From Nitrosospira briensis C-128 (GTDB lineage: Bacteria; Pseudomonadota; Gammaproteobacteria; Burkholderiales; Nitrosomonadaceae), in contig NZ_CP012371.1 of assembly GCF_000619905.2 (NCBI RefSeq), forward strand, positions 310,001 through 374,000: a DNA stretch of 64,000 nt. The letters are read 5' to 3'. The notes under the pieces were generated by a model, which worked only from the letters and a program-made list of their open reading frames with translations, was not told where the DNA came from and did not search any database. The stretch's first letter is position 1. The number at the start of each line of letters is the position of its first letter. The position numbers and the translations under genes were made by a program. Below are positions 55,639 to 64,000 of the stretch, piece after piece.

Positions 55639-56580
55639 CTAAGCGGCAGATGGAAATTCACTCTCGAACTCAGTCAAATGCTGTTCTATGCGATAGTTTG
55701 CCGCCAATCGCACTTCCCTGCCTGGATCGACTTGCATAATATCCACGCCCGCATTGGCGGTTTCTACGCACACAAAGCGCTTGTAATCGTCATCTTTCAA
55801 GTCGCCCATTTCCGCCGAAATTTTTGCCCAAGGGTTCCACACTACCGCGGTTTTGCTCCCTGTGGATGTGATTCGTATCCGGCGGCCCAAGCCTGCATCA
55901 TCGATCAGCACCTCACCGTGTATGCCCTGATAGATACGGTCGACTTCCGTATCGATTATTACCGAACCTGCCTGGAACTTTTGAAGGCCATTATCAACTT
56001 TATCGATATACTTGATCCCCTCCAGGCCCGATATCGCTACCTGATCGATATGCCCTACTTTGAAATAAGTGTGCAACGCCTGAGTTACGTGAAATGTATG
56101 GGCTGTCGGGTTATGCGTAATCAATTCCAGGTTCAGCGATTCCCCAACAGTAATTTCCAGCGAAAGTTTGAATGAATGCGGCCATATCGCCTGTGTTTCG
56201 GGTGTATCTGTCAGACCCAGGGTAATCTTGCATTCCCCATTCGCGGTGACTTCAGTTTTCATCACATTCCAGAGCCGGTTTCGCACAAAACCGTGAGCTG
56301 GGCGCCCCAGTTGCTCGGGGTCCGGCCCAAACCAGGGCCAGCAGATCGGCGCTCCACCCTTGATGCTCTTACCCGTCTGGTAATATGCAGCATCGCTGAG
56401 AAACATCAGGTTATACGGCTCATTGGCAGGCTGAAAAGACAAGACCTGACCGCCATAGATAGAGATCAGAGCGCTTGCCTTGACGTTATCAATCTTGATG
56501 AAAGGGAATCCTCCCACACCTTCGATGAATTTGACCTGGTCGGCAATTCCGTATTCGGCATTCAGTTGTTCTATATTCAT
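55639..56580 (-). CDS. D-hexose-6-phosphate mutarotase (YeaD-like)
   Basis: Galactose-mutarotase-fold protein of 313 aa. GGAPICWPWFGPDPEQLGRP (near residue 88) and AHGFVRNRLWNV carry the conserved substrate histidine; VTQALHTYFKVGHIDQV near 180 has the second histidine, and FVCVETANAGVDIMQVDPG the catalytic glutamate. It would interconvert alpha and beta hexose 6-phosphates. Convergent with hrpA. The frame opens 16 codons upstream, but the ATG at 56,580 matches the family N-terminus. Confidence 0.9.
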   Translation of the reverse strand: MNIEQLNAEYGIADQVKFIEGVGGFPFIKIDNVKASALISIYGGQVLSFQPANEPYNLMFLSDAAYYQTGKSIKGGAPICWPWFGPDPEQLGRPAHGFVRNRLWNVMKTEVTANGECKITLGLTDTPETQAIWPHSFKLSLEITVGESLNLELITHNPTAHTFHVTQALHTYFKVGHIDQVAISGLEGIKYIDKVDNGLQKFQAGSVIIDTEVDRIYQGIHGEVLIDDAGLGRRIRITSTGSKTAVVWNPWAKISAEMGDLKDDDYKRFVCVETANAGVDIMQVDPGREVRLAANYRIEQHLTEFESEFPSAA

Positions 56581-56715
56581 TATTTTATTCCATTCGGGTT
56601 TTATCTGGATTTGACTAGATAGAAACAACCTGATAATAGCATTCCAACGATTTGTTTGGAAGGATTTTTCTGGATATCATAACTTATTCTAATATCATTA
56701 AAATATATGAGAAGA

Positions 56716-57168
56716 TTATCGGAGAAGGATCAGTCTGGGGACGGCGTCGGCGCCAGCCCATACTATAGCGTTCTGGCCAAACGCTTTCCCAAGCGCACAC
56801 GATGCCTCAAGATCCAGCCCAAGTGCAAGAAAGCTCTTCTCGGCCGGCCACTTCCCGGAGGGATCGAAACCTTCACCCTCGATAATCCGGCCGGCCCCGA
56901 CCAGGCTGCACAGTTTGCCGAAAAGATGCACACAAGCCTTCCGATTTGTCTCAGGACTCTGAATTTGGCCGAATGGATTGCAAGCAGTGATGAACGCAGT
57001 ACATTGATGACCCGAAGCGGAAAAAAGCCGCGATAGCGGCTCGGAATACTGATCTACGCGCAAGATAATCGCACCGGAGCCTGTCCGGCAGTCAACCTGC
57101 TGGTCAACCCGATAGTGAGCTGAGCGGTAAGCGGCGACGAGGTCGCCGGTAATTTTAGACTGTGGCAA
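56716..57168 (-). CDS. DUF3293 domain protein
   Basis: 150 aa. The sequence YRSAHYRVDQQVD, ILRVDQYSEPL, AFITACNPFGQIQS and GKAFGQNAIVWAGADAVPR fits DUF3293, small cytosolic proteins of unknown function common in proteobacteria. The start is a TTG at 57,168; no clear Shine-Dalgarno is seen, so a downstream start cannot be excluded. It lies between the mutarotase and acetyltransferase genes in the same direction. Confidence 0.8.
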   Translation of the reverse strand: MPQSKITGDLVAAYRSAHYRVDQQVDCRTGSGAIILRVDQYSEPLSRLFSASGHQCTAFITACNPFGQIQSPETNRKACVHLFGKLCSLVGAGRIIEGEGFDPSGKWPAEKSFLALGLDLEASCALGKAFGQNAIVWAGADAVPRLILLR

Positions 57169-57273
57169 ATAAAAATCCCGGGATTACCCTTGCAGCAATT
57201 CCCAACCTTGTTCCTGGTTCTCCGGTTTATAAGAAAAAGCGCTTCAGACGTGTTTATCCAGCGGAATTGCCGG

Positions 57274-57837
57274 TTAGCCAAGATGCCGTATTACTTTGCA
57301 AGGGTTCCCGGCAGCGAAAACGTTCGGTGGGATATTTTTGGTTACGATGCTGCCTGATCCAATGGTTGTGCCTTGGCCAATCGTCAAACCAGGATTGATA
57401 ATCGCACCGCCGCCAATCCAGACGCTATCTCCCAGTTCAATGGGTTTAGCCGCTTCCAGCCCGGTATTACGCTCTTCCGCCACCAGCGGATGCGTTGCGG
57501 TATAGATCTGAACACCGGGACCCAGAAACACGTTATCGCCTATGGTGACTTCTGCGCAATCGAGCACCACGCAGTTGAAATTGGCATAAAAGTTATCGCC
57601 GATGTGGATGTTATAGCCGTAATCGCAAAAAAAAGGCGGCTCAATCACCGCACGCTGGCCTAGCGTACGGAGTAGCTCCCGCAGAATGATCGATCGCTTA
57701 TCAAGCTCGTCCGGCGAGGTATCATTGAATGTCCTCAGCAATTTTCTGGCGTGCCTTCTTTCCCTGCACAGCAACTCATCGCTGGACCGGTACAACTGTC
57801 CGGTGAGCATTTTGTGCTTTTCCGACTGATGGGCCAT
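57274..57837 (-). CDS. Sugar O-acetyltransferase (Maa/NodL-like)
   Basis: Left-handed beta-helix acetyltransferase of 187 aa. The N-terminal maltose-transacetylase helix region (KMLTGQLYRSSDELLCRERR) is followed by hexapeptide repeats (IHIGDNFYANFNCVVLDCAE, VTIGDNVFLGPGVQIYTATH) and the catalytic histidine in TATHPL. It moves an acetyl group from acetyl-CoA to a sugar hydroxyl. In-frame ATG at 57,837. Substrate could be maltose, galactoside or a lipooligosaccharide; not decidable. Confidence 0.92.
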   Translation of the reverse strand: MAHQSEKHKMLTGQLYRSSDELLCRERRHARKLLRTFNDTSPDELDKRSIILRELLRTLGQRAVIEPPFFCDYGYNIHIGDNFYANFNCVVLDCAEVTIGDNVFLGPGVQIYTATHPLVAEERNTGLEAAKPIELGDSVWIGGGAIINPGLTIGQGTTIGSGSIVTKNIPPNVFAAGNPCKVIRHLG

Positions 57838-57979
57838 AAATTACCCCGTGGCACAAGAAATCGACGAGTAAAACGAATATGATTTTTTATTGAAGTTTTA
57901 TAAAGTGCGCGCTCAAAGACCCTGCCACAGACTGCCCTCTTCCACGCAATCCATAGCGAGCTTGATCTTGCGTCAACTA

Positions 57980-58360
57980 CTAATTGTGAGAGGTCGCATT
58001 TGAGTGCTGGCTCAAAAATTCTTGCGCATCACTCGCGGGATCGTGCTTGGAGCCCCAGCGCAACAACTCCAGGATTGCTGGCGACAGATCATGGCCTTTC
58101 TCAGTGAGTGTATAAATCACTCTACGCGCATTGCCGGGATCGCGCTGGCGCAAAACGATATTGGACTCTTCCAGTTTTCTTAGCCGGTCGGAGAGTATGT
58201 TGGAAGCGATCTTCTCCGGTGATGTCAAAAAATCCCCAAAATACTGCTTGCGCATAAACATAATGTCGCGAATGACAAGCAGGGTCCACTTGTCGCCCAA
58301 GATATCGAGTGCACAACTGACCGGACAGGAAGAGCGTTTGATCTGATCTTGTTTAACCAT
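57980..58360 (-). CDS. HxlR family transcriptional regulator
   Basis: 126 aa winged-helix protein. CPVSCALDILGDKWTLLVIR near residue 13 is the HxlR signature (with a conserved cysteine that senses electrophiles in some members), followed by RKLEESNIVLRQRDPGNARR and VIYTLTEKGHDLSPAILELL, the wing and C-terminal helix. It probably senses aldehydes or redox stress. It is followed, in its own direction, by the sugar acetyltransferase gene after about 140 nt. Target genes unknown. Confidence 0.92.
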   Translation of the reverse strand: MVKQDQIKRSSCPVSCALDILGDKWTLLVIRDIMFMRKQYFGDFLTSPEKIASNILSDRLRKLEESNIVLRQRDPGNARRVIYTLTEKGHDLSPAILELLRWGSKHDPASDAQEFLSQHSNATSHN

Positions 58361-58696
58361 GACAGCCTCAGCGTATTATTTTAGTTGCACTATGCAATTA
58401 ATCAATTATACTTTCCTTGCGCAACTCATATACAGGATAAAATAAACTTGGCGGCGGGGCGAATTTTCGCAGATGTAGAGCGTCTTAAAATTATCCTGCC
58501 AAGCCGGCAAGGCAGCTAATGCTGCTGTAAAGGATTCAAAGCGCATTTTACTTTATCCGGGCTTTTCCGGAAAAATCATTATGGCTGGTGCGAGTGAGAT
58601 TTCTTCCACCAGACAATGGCTTGGCCTCTGCTAAATCGTAACTCATAGAAGGGTTCATTGCAGGGGCGAGCGTTATAAACAGAGAGGAGTAATTCA
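58361..58696. other. Divergent intergenic region
   Basis: Separates the HxlR regulator from the exported protein gene on the other strand, so it should contain promoters for both. No clean operator repeat or hairpin was found. Confidence 0.4.
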
Positions 58697-59278
58697 ATGA
58701 TGATCAAGGAAGTGATACGGGTCGGCGTATCGACTCTTGCGCTCGCCGCAGCGCTCTACAGCGGTGTGGTGGCTGCGCATGGAAGAGTCTCCATGGAAGA
58801 AGACACGTGCATGCGCCGGCTTGGCGACAACAGCATGGTGCATCTAAGCGCCTACCAGCCTCAGTACGAGCCCAGCGATCAGTACTGCACCGAAATCCCG
58901 AAGGGAGGCGATACTTTTCTGGTGGTGGACCTCGTGGATCCCGCGCTCCGTGACATACCGATTGGTGTGCGAATCGTCAAAGGGAGCCACGAGACAGAAG
59001 ATGAAACAGTGACCTATTTGCATCCGACTTACCACCCTGACGGTGTGATCAAGGGAGAGACCAGTCTGGATAAGGGTGAATATACCGTATTCATTACGGG
59101 GGAGGCGGTACCTCCTGTGCGCTATCAATATCCGTTGCGCGTAGAGCTGGTTAATTATGCGAAAACTTTTCGTGCCGCGATAGGGCCACTGATCGTGGTG
59201 CTTCTATTGAGCTTGCTCGGGTATAAAGTCATGCACTCGAAGCGGATGAAGCAGTGGCGTGCGTCCCGGCGCTCGTAG
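58697..59278 (+). CDS. Exported, membrane-anchored protein with possible N-terminal His
   Basis: 193 aa. The signal peptide (residues 1-27, ending VVAA) is followed directly by HGRVSMEEDTC, so cleavage after AA would leave histidine as residue 1, as in copper-binding CopC, AmoB/PmoB and LPMO proteins. The mature domain of about 125 residues is beta-rich with two cysteines and ends in PLIVVLLLSLLGYKVM, a single C-terminal membrane helix with a basic tail. AGAGGAG precedes the ATG. Family not recognised; a copper link is inference. Confidence 0.75.
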   Translation: MMIKEVIRVGVSTLALAAALYSGVVAAHGRVSMEEDTCMRRLGDNSMVHLSAYQPQYEPSDQYCTEIPKGGDTFLVVDLVDPALRDIPIGVRIVKGSHETEDETVTYLHPTYHPDGVIKGETSLDKGEYTVFITGEAVPPVRYQYPLRVELVNYAKTFRAAIGPLIVVLLLSLLGYKVMHSKRMKQWRASRRS

Positions 59279-60296
59279 GCGCTATTCGGCGGCAAAGAGC
59301 AGGAATGGAAAAGAAAGTTGTTTCCTGTTACATGACGTGAGATATGGCTCAGCCAAGGAAGCTGGCAAACAAGGAAGCTGACAAAAGCGAGACAGAAGCT
59401 TCCATTATGGATTCTGCGTTATCGTAGAGCTTTACTGGAAAGTGCGCCGAGATACGCTAAGGCGATAAAGCATAAACTACGATGACATGGGTAGGTGTCG
59501 ATGTGCTGGCGAAGTCCTTCATGGGGGAGGCATCAAGCTCCGTCGCCAGCTTCGATAGGCTAGCGATGATCTGCTTCGGCAGGCATCGCTAGCCATTTTG
59601 TTATGGGGCGTTATTGATCATGAGCCTTGTAACTCATTCCGGCTCGTATCCGCACGCCGTCTGGCTTGCGTCCAATAGCAATCCAGCCTGATCCTGCCGG
59701 TTTTTATTGAGTTCCGTCTGCTGGGAGGTGTAAGCCGGAGCCGCCGAAAATTCCATCAACCCAATTCCAGCCTCGCCACGATCGCATCCAGGTCAATGAT
59801 CTTCCCATCGTTGTGGACGCATGATCCTCAAACAAATGACCGGCATCAATGCCGGTAGACAGCAGTAGTAGACAGCCGTGCATCGCGCAGGTTGGTGGTC
59901 CGGCGATCTGAGTCGAGGGAAACGCGCATAGCCGACAAGCATGTACGGAAAATCGGTAGCTTAAGATTTGCGTACGCTATACCATGACGGCCTTATTTTC
60001 CGCACAATTTTTCGTGGGAGTGGGGCGATTTCGGCGCACGAACAATGCCTGTCGCAAAACAGTTGTTTCCCGACACCACTTGGACCCACATGACGAACCG
60101 AAGCATCAGCATAGGGCACCCAGGCCGCCACAGGGGCTGCTATGCGCAGGACTACATCTCGCTCACCATTATGATGAAGAGCTTCGACGATGACGGCGGC
60201 GACGAGGGCGACCCTTTACGAGTGTCCGCAACCCATACCAGCAATCGCTCCCTCTGCGGGAAGCGTATGCAAGACGTCACATAGGCAAGATGCATC
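59279..60296. other. 1-kb non-coding stretch before the methyltransferase operon
   Basis: No firm gene. A weak IS110-like start (MTWVGVDVLAKS) lies at about 59,481. A strong hairpin lies at 59,558-59,594. A 40-codon minus frame at 59,634-59,756 (MEFSAAPAYTSQQTELNKNR) looks protein-like but was not recognised. The plus-strand frames at 59,984-60,284 have no recognisable similarity. Confidence 0.4.
59558..59594. repeat. Perfect 11-bp inverted repeat
   Basis: GGCTAGCGATG (59,558-59,568) and CATCGCTAGCC (59,584-59,594) pair fully around a 15-nt loop, then ATTTTG follows. It could be a terminator or a transposon or integration-site remnant. Confidence 0.5.
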
Positions 60297-63095
60297 ATGA
60301 ATGCAGTAGAAATCGAAGCAGCCATATCGGAACTGGCCTGTCAGCCCTTCGACGCAGCCGAGTTCCCGTTCGCGTTCCTGGCCGCTTTCGGCAATAAGGA
60401 CACGGCCCTCAAACGCCTGCGTGCAGGCAACAACAACGCTTCGGATGTGCCCGGTGGCGTGCTTCAGCGCAACAACATCCATATTGCCGTATGCGAAGCC
60501 GGCACTGTGGGCGAAACCCTCAAGGCGTTGCGCGCCAGCCGGGCCACCACCAAAGCCAAGGCCAAGTTCATCCTCGCCACCGACGGGCAGACCCTTGAGG
60601 CCGAAGAGCTGGGCTGTGGCGAAACCATCACTTGCGACTATCCGGACTTCCCGAACCACTTCGGTTTCTTCCTGCCACTGGCCGGCATCTCCACCATCAA
60701 GGAGATCAAGGATAATCCCATCGACGTACGCGCCACCGGCCGTTTGAACAAGCTGTACGTCGAGTTGCTGCGCGAGAACTCGGACTGGGCCAAGGACGAG
60801 CGCCGTCCGGACATGAACCATTTCATGGCAAGACTGGTGTTCTGCTTCTTTGCCGAAGACACTGATATCTTCAACGGTGAGGGACTATTCACCCGCACGG
60901 TGGACCAGTACAGCGAGCGCGACGGCGCCAATACCCACCAAGTGCTGTCCGAAATCTTCCGTGCTATGAACACCCGGATTGCTGATCGGGCCGAAGCGAA
61001 ATTCCGCCCGTGGGCCGATCAGTTCCCTTACGTCAACGGCGGTCTGTTTTCCAGCAGCACCGAAGTGCCACGCTTCACTCGCATGGCGCGCACCTACCTG
61101 CTGCACACCGGTAGCCTGAAATGGCGCGAAATCAATCCCGACATCTTCGGCAGTATGATTCAGGCCGTGGCCGACGACGAAGAGCGCGGCGCCTTGGGCA
61201 TGCACTACACCAGCGTGCCCAACATCCTGAAGGTGTTGAATCCCTTGTTCCTGGATGACCTGCGCGCACAGTTGGCTGAAGCCGGTGATAACGAGCGTAA
61301 GCTGCTGAACCTGCGCAAGCGCATGGCGCGCATCCGCGTGTTTGATCCGGCCTGCGGTTCAGGCAACTTCCTGGTTATTGCCTACAAGCAGATGCGCGAG
61401 ATCGAGGCAGAGATCAACCGTCGCCGGGGAGAAATGCATCTCGGTAGCGAGATTCCTATAAAAAGTTTCCGAGGCATCGAGCTGCGCGACTTCCCGGCGG
61501 AGATTGCACGCTTGGCCCTGATCATTGCCGAATTCCAGTGTGACGTGCTGTATCGCGGGCAAAAGGATGCTCTGGAGGAGTTTTTGCCGCTGGATGCGCA
61601 GAACTGGATCATCTGTGGTAATTCGCTGCGGCTGGACTGGTTGAGCATCTGCCCGCCCACGAGCACAGGCGTGAAGCTGGTGGCAGATGATTTGTTTGGC
61701 ACACCACTGAATCAAACGGAAATCGATTTCGGGAATGAAGGCGGTGAGACGTACATCTGCGGGAATCCGCCGTATCTGGGGTTCACGTGGCAATCGTCAG
61801 AGCAAAAGCAAGAGATGAAAGCCATCTTCGAGCATCGCGTGAAAGGCTGGAAGTCGCTTGACTACGTCGCTGGCTGGTTCATGAAGGCTGCCGACTATGG
61901 CTCGCGAACAAGAGCGATTTCAGCTTTTGTAGCGACGAACTCGATTTGTCAAGGCGAACAGGTGGCGCTGCTTTGGCCGCTTATCTTCGCGTCGGGGCAT
62001 GAGATTGCTTTTGCCCATACGTCATTCAAGTGGGCGAACCTGGCAAGCCACAATGCCGGAGTAACTGTGGTCGTCGTTGGTATTTCACGAGACACCAACC
62101 AGAAAAGAAAGCTCCTTGACGATGATGGCGATGGCGTGATTGCCGTGCGAGAGGTTGACAGCATCAATGCTTATCTTGTGCCTGGGCAGAATGTTGTGAT
62201 CGAACCAATTCCACGCTTGGTTCGCGATTCGGACAAAGCCACAATGGTCTGGGGAAATAAGCCGACGGATGGTGGCAACTTGTCACTGGCGGCAGAGGAG
62301 AGAGATAAGTTTCTCGCGGAGAACCCCGAGACGGAGAAGTTTATGCGCCCCTATTTTGGAGCAGCTGAATACATTCGGGGGCTGGCACGATTCTGCATCT
62401 GGGTGAATGACGCCGAGGCGAACGTAGCGGCACAGATTCCGGCGTTGCTCCGTCGATTCGAGAGGGTGCGAACCTTTCGAGAAGAAAGCAAAGCGGCGGA
62501 AACAAGGCCGGCCGCCGATTATCCGCACCGTTTTCGGCAGATCCAAGGAGTCGCCATCAGTCACGCTCTGATCGTTCCTCAAGTGAGTTCAGAACGCCGA
62601 GGGTATCTGCCGGTTGGTCTTCTGCCGCCTCGTTCGATTGTCAGCAACCTTGCGTTCGCTCTCTACGACGCGCCTCTTTGGAACATGGCACCCATCGCTT
62701 CGCGCCTTCACCTTGTCTGGATTGCGACGGTCTGCGGCAAATTAGAAACACGCTATCGCTATTCCAATACCCTCGGCTGGAACACCTTCCCCGTGCCGCT
62801 GCTCACCGAGCAGAGCAAGGCTGACCTGACCGCCTGCGCCGAGAACATCCTGCTTGCCCGCGAAGCGCATTTCCCCGCCACCATCGCCGACCTCTACGAC
62901 CCGGACAACATGCCGGAAAACCTGCGTCGCGCCCACGAACGCAACGATGAAGTGCTGGAGCGTATCTATATCGGCCGCCGCTTCAAGAACGACACCGAAC
63001 GGCTGGAAAAACTGTTTGAGCTTTATACGAAGATGACGGCGGCAGCGGCCAAGGCCAAGCCCACCACAAAAGCGACAAGGAGAAAGAAAGCGTGA
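60297..63095 (+). CDS. MmeI-like class I DNA methyltransferase
   Basis: 932 aa adenine-type DNA methyltransferase related to MmeI/PglX-like proteins. The region around residues 150-330 (LNKLYVELLRENSDWAKDER, MNHFMARLVFCFFAEDTDIF, PYVNGGLFSSS) is the helical spacer of MmeI-type enzymes. Motif I DPACGSGNFL starts at residue 350, and the catalytic NPPY lies at 490-493. The C-terminus holds a target-recognition-like part. No clear PD-(D/E)xK nuclease site was seen in the N-terminal 150 residues, so it may only methylate. GTGA overlap links it to the helicase gene. Confidence 0.9.
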   Translation: MNAVEIEAAISELACQPFDAAEFPFAFLAAFGNKDTALKRLRAGNNNASDVPGGVLQRNNIHIAVCEAGTVGETLKALRASRATTKAKAKFILATDGQTLEAEELGCGETITCDYPDFPNHFGFFLPLAGISTIKEIKDNPIDVRATGRLNKLYVELLRENSDWAKDERRPDMNHFMARLVFCFFAEDTDIFNGEGLFTRTVDQYSERDGANTHQVLSEIFRAMNTRIADRAEAKFRPWADQFPYVNGGLFSSSTEVPRFTRMARTYLLHTGSLKWREINPDIFGSMIQAVADDEERGALGMHYTSVPNILKVLNPLFLDDLRAQLAEAGDNERKLLNLRKRMARIRVFDPACGSGNFLVIAYKQMREIEAEINRRRGEMHLGSEIPIKSFRGIELRDFPAEIARLALIIAEFQCDVLYRGQKDALEEFLPLDAQNWIICGNSLRLDWLSICPPTSTGVKLVADDLFGTPLNQTEIDFGNEGGETYICGNPPYLGFTWQSSEQKQEMKAIFEHRVKGWKSLDYVAGWFMKAADYGSRTRAISAFVATNSICQGEQVALLWPLIFASGHEIAFAHTSFKWANLASHNAGVTVVVVGISRDTNQKRKLLDDDGDGVIAVREVDSINAYLVPGQNVVIEPIPRLVRDSDKATMVWGNKPTDGGNLSLAAEERDKFLAENPETEKFMRPYFGAAEYIRGLARFCIWVNDAEANVAAQIPALLRRFERVRTFREESKAAETRPAADYPHRFRQIQGVAISHALIVPQVSSERRGYLPVGLLPPRSIVSNLAFALYDAPLWNMAPIASRLHLVWIATVCGKLETRYRYSNTLGWNTFPVPLLTEQSKADLTACAENILLAREAHFPATIADLYDPDNMPENLRRAHERNDEVLERIYIGRRFKNDTERLEKLFELYTKMTAAAAKAKPTTKATRRKKA

Positions 63096-64000
63096 GCGAG
63101 CAAACCAGCAACCCCACCCACGCCTACACCGTACCGTCGGTGTCCATCACCACGGCGCGCACGGGCACTTCCAGTAAGGCCAACGCGCTGGGAATGCGCG
63201 CCATGCAGGAGCGTGCCTACGCCAAGCGTGGCGAGCAGTATCTGCTGATCAAATCGCCACCGGCATCAGGCAAATCCCGCGCGCTGATGTTCATCGCGCT
63301 TGACAAGCTCAACAACCAAGGCTTGCAGCAGGCCATCATCGTGGTGCCTGAGCGTTCCATTGGCGGCAGCTTTGCCGATGAACCCCTGAGTCAACACGGC
63401 TTCTATTGGGATTGGCAGGTGGCCCCGCAGTGGAACCTGTGCAACGCTCCTGGCGTGGACGAGCCGCGCGTGGCCAAGTCCAAGGTGGATGCGGTGCGCA
63501 AGTTCCTTGAGAGCACCGACAAGGCACTGGTCTGCACCCATGCAACCTTCCGCTTTGCGGTGGAAGAGCTGGGCATCGAAGCGTTCGACAACCGCCTGAT
63601 CGCCATCGACGAGTTCCACCACGTCTCCAGCAACCCGGACAATAAGCTGGGTAGTCAGTTGGGCGCGTTCATCATCCGCGATAAGGTACATCTAGTGGCC
63701 ATGACTGGCTCCTACTTCCGTGGCGATACCGAGGCTGTGTTGGGTCCGGCGGATGAGGCCAGATTCGAGACGATCACTTACACCTACTACGAACAGCTCA
63801 ACGGCTACCGCTGGCTCAAATCGCTGGACATCGGCTACTTCTTCTACACAGGTCCTTACGTGAACGCCATCGCCAAGGTGTTGGACCCGGCGCTGAAAAC
63901 CATCGTCCATATTCCCAATGTGAATGCCCGCGAAAGCCTCAAAGACAAGCAGCGCGAGGTGGATGAAATCATGCACAGCTTGGGGGAATGGAAAGGTGTT
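63092..64000 (+). CDS. DEAD/DEAH helicase, 3' end outside window
   Basis: Starts at a GTG overlapping the methyltransferase stop (GTGA), with AAGGAG upstream. The 303 codons present include SPPASGKS at residues 55-62 (Walker A variant with Ser for the first Gly), AIIVVPERSIGGSF near 75 (motif Ia), VCTHATFRF near 150 and IDEFHH at 172-177 (Walker B, DEFH in place of DEAH), then VAMTGSYFRG (the SAT-like motif III). It would translocate on DNA or RNA. Partner of the methyltransferase in a restriction or defence operon that continues beyond the edge. Confidence 0.88.
   Translation, partial: MSEQTSNPTHAYTVPSVSITTARTGTSSKANALGMRAMQERAYAKRGEQYLLIKSPPASGKSRALMFIALDKLNNQGLQQAIIVVPERSIGGSFADEPLSQHGFYWDWQVAPQWNLCNAPGVDEPRVAKSKVDAVRKFLESTDKALVCTHATFRFAVEELGIEAFDNRLIAIDEFHHVSSNPDNKLGSQLGAFIIRDKVHLVAMTGSYFRGDTEAVLGPADEARFETITYTYYEQLNGYRWLKSLDIGYFFYTGPYVNAIAKVLDPALKTIVHIPNVNARESLKDKQREVDEIMHSLGEWKGV

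Overview
The window looks like chromosome of a betaproteobacterium close to Nitrosospira (Nitrosomonadales). This is inferred, not proven. The grounds are the run tmk-holB-tatD-ankyrin gene, a TIGR03118-type protein with a C-terminal PEP-CTERM anchor, an acyl-AMP ligase fused to ACP and PlsC, and the look of the housekeeping proteins (UvrB, HrpA, HolB). No rRNA, tRNA or CRISPR array was seen.

Layout. 0-7.2 kb: an unknown protein, a lipoprotein overlapping a phospholipase C-type phosphoesterase, then an aspartate aminotransferase and uvrB. 7.2-14.9 kb: small exported proteins mixed with decayed plasmid or integrative-element genes (ParB-like, serine recombinase, ParC-like) and intact GST and glycosyltransferase genes. 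14.9-20 kb: a TetR-controlled RND efflux operon. 20-22.7 kb: a small membrane protein, a DJ-1/PfpI protein and a quinone oxidoreductase. 22.8-29 kb: an acquired island. A ParE toxin relic, an IS3 OrfA stub and a resolvase tail lie left of a two-gene cassette (beta-trefoil serine hydrolase, then LamG-phospholipase D-lectin protein); IS3 OrfB, ArdC-like and UmuC-like relics lie to its right. 29-35 kb: VOC, YciI and MgtC proteins and the ACP-FAAL-PlsC fusion. 35-38.3 kb: an aconitase between an IS3 relic and a transposon ATPase relic with end-like repeats. 38.4-46.5 kb: SDR, VOC, tatD-holB-tmk, an exported coiled-coil protein, exported MsrA/MsrB and an epimerase. 46.9-51.3 kb: the PEP-CTERM protein, a candidate small RNA, a broken RHH/ParE toxin-antitoxin pair, a tiny membrane protein and a Tc-toxin-like protein. 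51.7-59.3 kb: hrpA, an aldose epimerase-type protein, DUF3293, a sugar acetyltransferase, an HxlR regulator and a membrane-anchored exported protein with a possible N-terminal histidine. 60.3-64 kb: an MmeI-like DNA methyltransferase overlapping a helicase gene that runs off the window, probably the start of a restriction or defence operon.

The most unusual items are the hydrolase/PLD-lectin cassette, the candidate small RNA carrying a near copy of the 16S rRNA 3' tail, the methyltransferase-helicase operon, and the layers of toxin-antitoxin, plasmid and transposon relics. Several gene starts were moved to internal ATG, GTG or TTG codons because of ribosome binding sites or family N-termini; this is stated per gene.
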